This document shows positions 21,618-24,462 of a stretch of DNA of 24,462 nucleotides, one piece after another (within the stretch, counting starts at the first letter, position 1; every line of letters starts with the position of its first letter). The DNA is taken from NCBI GenBank assembly GCA_964547985.1, contig CAZJPV010000040.1, positions 1 through 24,462 of the forward strand, given 5' to 3'. The notes under the pieces were generated by a model. It saw only the letters and a program-made list of their open reading frames with translations. It made no database searches and was not told where the DNA came from. This DNA is from JAPLJU01 sp964547985. Its GTDB lineage: Bacteria; Desulfobacterota; Syntrophia; Syntrophales; UBA2192. A program made the position numbers and the translations under genes.

Positions 21618-22985
21618 ATGAAAATCATCATCGTTGGTGCGGGAGAGGTCGGTTTCAATATCGCAGACGTCCTTTCAAAGGAGGGGCAGGATGTCACCCT
21701 CATCGATCAGGATGAATCGAGGCTCCAGGAGGTCGCCGAAAAACTCGACGTTCTCACCGTCCATGGAAGCGGGAGCAGCCCCCAGGTCCTGAGGAAAGCA
21801 GGTCTCGACTCAACCGACATGATCATCGCCGTCACGAACAGCGATGACACGAACATGGTGGCCTGCCTTCTCGCCTCCAGCCAGTCGAACGTCGCTTACA
21901 AGGTGGCCCGGATCCGCAATGCCGAACTGGACGGAAAATCCGTCATCTTCGACAAAGATCACCTCAATATCGACCTCTGCATCAACCCCGAGCGCGAGGC
22001 GGTGAAAAATGCCCTGAATCTCATCGAGTTTCCCGGCGCCACGGAAATCATCGATTTCGTCGACGGACGCATCAAGCTCATCGGCTTCAGCATCGGTCCG
22101 GAAAGCCAGGTCATCGATAAGACCCTGCGGGAGTTGAGGATCCTTTACCCCCGGACCAAGGTCCTCGTCACCTCCATCATCCGGAAAGAAAAGCTACTGG
22201 AGCCGACGGGAAGCACACAGCTCCTCGCGGGCGACTACATTTTCGCCGTTGCCGCGTCGAGCGAACTGCGCGAGATGCTGCGGACCTACGGCAAGAGCAG
22301 CGCGCCTCTGAAGCGGATCTTCATCATGGGCGGGGGAAACACGGGCTTCATGCTGGCGGAGGCGCTCCAAGCGCGCGGCCTCTTGACGAAGGTCATCGAA
22401 AAGAACCACTGGAGATGCGAGGATCTCGCCTGTGTGCTGGAGAAGGTGACCGTCCTGCATGGCGACGGAACCAGCCAGGAACTTCTGAAGGAGGAGAACA
22501 TCCAGGAGGCGGACTGCTTCTTCGCCGTCACCGACGACGAGGAGGCCAATATTCTCGGGGCCCTCCTTGCCAAAAGGCTCGGGGCGAAGAAATCCATCGC
22601 CCTGATCAACCGCGTGGAATACATGCCGCTGGTTTCCACCGTCGGTATCGACGGCGTCATCAACCCGAGGCACGCGGCCATCAGCAAGGTCCTGAACTAC
22701 ATCCGGAAGGGAAAGATCGTCTCGGCCACCCCCCTCCACGACGAGCGCGTCGAGGCCTACGAAGTCATTGCGCTCGAAACAGCGGATATCACCGACCGGC
22801 CCATCAAGGACATCAAGTTCCCGCCAGGGACCATCGTCGGGGCGATTATACGAAACGATGATATCATGATCCCCGACGGGGAGTCCGTCATCCGTCCCGG
22901 CGACCACGTGATCATCTTTACCTTCAGGTCAACCATTCCGAAACTGGAAAAAATGCTGACCGTCAAGCTGGACTATTTCGAATGA
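21618..22985 (+). CDS. trkA: Trk system potassium transporter regulatory subunit TrkA
   Basis: This 455-aa cytosolic protein gates the TrkH potassium channel by binding NAD(H) and nucleotides. It has two RCK units: the first Rossmann motif GAGEVG (7-12) with Asp30/Asp32 after the second strand, and the second GGGNTG (238-243), each followed by an RCK-C domain. The length equals E. coli TrkA (458). ATG 21618 follows GGAGAGG with an 8-base gap. The stop overlaps trkH as ATGA, making a two-gene translationally coupled unit. Confidence 0.96.
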   Translation: MKIIIVGAGEVGFNIADVLSKEGQDVTLIDQDESRLQEVAEKLDVLTVHGSGSSPQVLRKAGLDSTDMIIAVTNSDDTNMVACLLASSQSNVAYKVARIRNAELDGKSVIFDKDHLNIDLCINPEREAVKNALNLIEFPGATEIIDFVDGRIKLIGFSIGPESQVIDKTLRELRILYPRTKVLVTSIIRKEKLLEPTGSTQLLAGDYIFAVAASSELREMLRTYGKSSAPLKRIFIMGGGNTGFMLAEALQARGLLTKVIEKNHWRCEDLACVLEKVTVLHGDGTSQELLKEENIQEADCFFAVTDDEEANILGALLAKRLGAKKSIALINRVEYMPLVSTVGIDGVINPRHAAISKVLNYIRKGKIVSATPLHDERVEAYEVIALETADITDRPIKDIKFPPGTIVGAIIRNDDIMIPDGESVIRPGDHVIIFTFRSTIPKLEKMLTVKLDYFE

Positions 22986-24442
22986 ACTTCAACAACGTCC
23001 TCCACATCCTGGGCCTCTTTCTCTTCTTCCTCGGCCTCACCATGATTCCCGCCATGGTCATCGCCTTCTATTCGGAGGGCGGGGACCTCCAGGCCCTGAT
23101 CGCATCATTCCTCGCCACCAGCGGCACGGGCTTTATTCTCGCTCTCCTCTTCGAAAAGAGTGAAGAGAAAATCTCCCTCACCCGCCGGGAGGGTTTTCTC
23201 GTTGTCACCCTGGCCTGGGCTCTCGCCGCGGCCTTCGGGGGGTTGCCTTTCCTGATCCACGGCGTCACGCCCACCTTCACCGATTCCTTCTTCGAGACCA
23301 TGTCCGGCTTCACAACGACAGGTGCTTCCGTCATTTCCGGCCTGGAGCACCTCCCGCGGGGCCTCCTGTTCTGGCGGGCCTTCACCCAGTGGCTGGGCGG
23401 TATGGGCATCATCGTGCTCGTCATTGCCATCCTCCCCGTCCTCGGCGTGGGCGGGATGCAGCTCTACAAGGCCGAGCTGCCCAGTCCCGTCAAGGATAAA
23501 ATCACGCCGAGAGTTATCGACACGGCCAAATTCCTGTGGGGTATCTACGTCGCCATCTCCATGGCCGAGTTTCTCCTCCTGATGCTCGGGGGGATGAGCG
23601 CCTTCGATGCCGCCTGCCACACCTTCGCGACCATGGCCACGGGCGGTTTCGGCAACTACGATGCCAGCATTGCCCATTTCCAGAGTCTCTACATCGAAGG
23701 GGTCATCATCTTATTCATGGCCCTGGCGGGGATCAATTTCGCGCTCCACTACCGTCTCCTCGTAATGGGGGATTTCAAAAGCTTCTTTGGCAACGGCGAA
23801 CTTCGCTTTTACTTTTTGATCATTCTCATCGCTACCGTCATCGTGACGATTGATCTTCACTTTAACCTGTTTTATACGCTCGAGAAGGCGCTCCGCGCGT
23901 CCCTGTTCCAGGTTGTCTCCATCATGACCACCACGGGGTTCGTTACGGACAACTTCGACCATTGGCCCCTGTCCTCCAGGATCATCCTCCTCCTTCTCAT
24001 GTTCATCGGGGGCTGCGCCGGCTCCACGGGCGGCGCGATCAAGTGCCTGCGGTTCTTCCTCATCATCAAGCACAGCTACCTGGAGTTCTACCGCCTCATC
24101 CACCCGCACGCGGTAGTGGCGGTGAAGCTGGGGAAGCAAACGGTCCCCGCCGACATCATGGCGAGTATCCGAAGCTTCTTTTTCCTCTACATATCGACGG
24201 CCACCGTGGCTACCCTCTGCCTGGCCTTCATGGGGCTCGACCTGGTGAGCTCCTTCTCGGCCGTGGCGGCCACCCTGGGAAACGTGGGGCCGGGTCTCGG
24301 CCTGGTCAACCCCATGTCGAACTTCTTCGAGGTCCCCCAGGCGGGCAAGTGGCTCCTCTCCTTCTGCATGCTCCTGGGACGGCTTGAAATCTTTACGGTT
24401 CTCGTCCTTCTCATTCCCGATTTCTGGAAAAAATGGGATTGA
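22982..24442 (+). CDS. trkH: Trk system potassium channel TrkH
   Basis: This 486-aa inner-membrane protein forms the K+ pathway of Trk. The four pore loops of the superfamily are visible: TTTGAS (111-116), ATGGFG (219-224), TTTGF (316-320) and LGNVGPG (432-438), among about ten membrane helices. Gly in each loop lines the selectivity filter. It starts on the trkA stop (ATGA) and ends 20 bases before the window edge. K+ uptake is driven by membrane potential and gated by TrkA. Confidence 0.96.
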   Translation: MNFNNVLHILGLFLFFLGLTMIPAMVIAFYSEGGDLQALIASFLATSGTGFILALLFEKSEEKISLTRREGFLVVTLAWALAAAFGGLPFLIHGVTPTFTDSFFETMSGFTTTGASVISGLEHLPRGLLFWRAFTQWLGGMGIIVLVIAILPVLGVGGMQLYKAELPSPVKDKITPRVIDTAKFLWGIYVAISMAEFLLLMLGGMSAFDAACHTFATMATGGFGNYDASIAHFQSLYIEGVIILFMALAGINFALHYRLLVMGDFKSFFGNGELRFYFLIILIATVIVTIDLHFNLFYTLEKALRASLFQVVSIMTTTGFVTDNFDHWPLSSRIILLLLMFIGGCAGSTGGAIKCLRFFLIIKHSYLEFYRLIHPHAVVAVKLGKQTVPADIMASIRSFFFLYISTATVATLCLAFMGLDLVSSFSAVAATLGNVGPGLGLVNPMSNFFEVPQAGKWLLSFCMLLGRLEIFTVLVLLIPDFWKKWD

Positions 24443-24462
24443 AAGTCCCCCCTGCCTGTGTT

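Noticed and set aside
1..24462. CRISPR array or defence system
   Set aside because: No regularly spaced direct repeats with unique spacers and no Cas, restriction or toxin-antitoxin genes were recognised.

Overview
The window reads as a piece of a metagenome-style assembly from a Desulfobacterota/deltaproteobacterium, probably close to Syntrophus/Smithella. The basis is the GC-rich coding from about 4.8 kb onward and the gene order DUF177-rpmF-fab genes-rpiB-glyA-dCMP deaminase-nrdR-rib genes-nusB, which is typical of that group. This lineage call is an inference from gene order and protein character, not from a marker search. A run of 100 Ns with identical 55-bp flanks shows that the record is a scaffolded draft assembly.

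Region 1 (1 to about 4.7 kb) is accessory and more AT-rich. It opens with the 3' part of a tRNA-Leu(GAG). A tyrosine recombinase reads toward the tRNA and ends inside its T-arm, the usual left end of a tRNA-integrated element. Behind it sit a small XRE-type repressor with a consensus promoter overlapped by a perfect palindrome, a CPA2-like cation/proton antiporter, and a DMT-family exporter with a very histidine-rich tail. Diverged repeats flank both transporter genes. No matching right attachment site was found, so the island's right edge is unknown.

Region 2 (4.8 to 9.1 kb) holds a SIMPL-domain protein, then on the minus strand a secreted HEAT-repeat protein and a permuted NlpC/P60-like protein with a CFI-box C-terminus. 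These two are joined by a suspicious G-homopolymer frameshift. A phosphate acetyl/butyryltransferase and a double-ACT-domain protein follow on the plus strand. Region 3 (9.1 to 10.8 kb, minus) is a gltX-tRNA-Gln-tRNA-Glu unit ending at a bidirectional terminator.

Region 4 (11.0 to 24.4 kb, plus) is a long housekeeping run: DUF177/YceD, rpmF, fabD, fabG, acpP, fabF, rpiB, glyA, dCMP deaminase, nrdR, ribE, ribBA, ribH, nusB, a stand-alone M17 N-terminal domain protein, trkA and trkH. Together these serve ribosome/rRNA biogenesis, fatty-acid synthesis, one-carbon and nucleotide metabolism, riboflavin synthesis and potassium uptake. Many junctions are ATGA overlaps. Compared with the usual order, plsX-fabH (between rpmF and fabD) and ribD (between nrdR and ribE) are absent. 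The ribE break is an assembly artefact: removing the gap and one 55-bp copy restores a full-length enzyme. No clearly new multi-gene system is visible. The most unusual items are the near-leaderless repressor promoter, the His-tailed exporter in a repeat-flanked slot, the CFI-box protease pair and the inverted heptamer arrays before ribBA.
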